Assembly (NCBI RefSeq): GCF_014647055.1
Contig: NZ_BMOL01000012.1
Location: 35,779 to 99,778 of the forward strand
Source: Deinococcus aerolatus
GTDB taxonomy: Bacteria > Deinococcota > Deinococci > Deinococcales > Deinococcaceae
Length of the DNA stretch: 64,000 nucleotides
Direction: 5' to 3'
In this document: positions 63,851 through 64,000 of the stretch, one piece after another
Numbering within the stretch: the first letter of the stretch is position 1
How the letters are laid out: the number at the start of each line of letters is the position of its first letter
Notes under the pieces: model-generated
Seen by the model: the letters and a program-made list of their open reading frames with translations, nothing else
The model's database searches: none
What the model was told of the DNA's origin: nothing
Program-made: the position numbers and the translations under genes

Positions 63851-64000
63851 ATTCAGCCTCTCAGCCCGACGAGAACAAACGGCCCAGGAACCGCCAAGAA
63901 CCGGCGAATATGGTGTGGAAGGGTAGTGACTGAAACTGCCCAGGCCCCTTGCTTCCCGGGCGTTGGACTGCTTCGGTGCTTAACCAGACTGATCTCGCTT

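Overview
This window is high-GC chromosomal DNA, most probably from a Deinococcus species. The best evidence is the HU protein at 20358-20720, which has the Lys/Ala-rich N-terminal tail and core I remember for Deinococcus HU. Several genes also seem to be leaderless, with a -10 box 5-8 bases before the ATG, and many starts are GTG or TTG. No rRNA, tRNA or CRISPR array was seen. Assignments rest on motifs and gene context read by eye; no database search was run.

Layout. 1-3547: a PAS/GAF/HD-GYP phosphodiesterase (cut by the window edge) faces a GAF-GGDEF cyclase, and one 36-base palindrome contains both stop codons. 3823-8468: thiamine operon thiCESGD on the minus strand, behind a TPP riboswitch with an intrinsic terminator. 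8667-10497: a decayed IS3-type fragment, a cold-shock gene and a defective IS5-type element flanked by TA. 10680-18266: purine catabolism on the plus strand (xdhA, xdhB, xdhC, guanine deaminase, NCS2 purine permease). 18387-20720: an acyl-CoA synthetase and HU. 21134-31609: reductive pyrimidine catabolism on the minus strand (preT, preA, hydA, an NMT1-type ABC transporter, an alpha/beta hydrolase and a carbamoyl-amidase). 32339-36156: a sulfane-sulfur (persulfide) island of four rhodanese-type proteins (one fused to a metallo-beta-lactamase domain), a TlpA-like thioredoxin and a CstR-like repressor, built around a divergent promoter with a GC-rich dyad. 36203-39139: a DNA-binding/molybdate-binding-type regulator with modA and modB. 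39271-43368: a beta-oxidation-like operon (acyl-CoA dehydrogenase, SDR, thiolase) divergent from an FCD-GntR regulator. 43383-60585: a LacI regulator, an oligopeptide/oligosaccharide ABC transporter with a permease-ATPase fusion, a frameshifted methyltransferase, an unusual GH4 enzyme, a NagB-like isomerase, a BadF-type sugar kinase, an M20 peptidase with a diaminopropionate-lyase-like enzyme, a GntR regulator, a MOSC protein and a cytosolic GH84 hexosaminidase. 60586-64000: a second copy of a 138-base palindromic repeat, an alpha/beta hydrolase, two secreted proteins and an IS3-type remnant.

How the parts fit. Xanthine dehydrogenase needs molybdenum cofactor, and the window also holds molybdate uptake genes and a MOSC protein. 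Purine and pyrimidine breakdown lie 3 kb apart on opposite strands, so the region looks like a nucleobase-scavenging island. The right half looks like uptake and intracellular breakdown of GlcNAc-containing oligosaccharides without a PTS. The most novel candidates are the GH4 enzyme with a CEGP metal-site signature in that pathway, and the CstR-controlled persulfide island.
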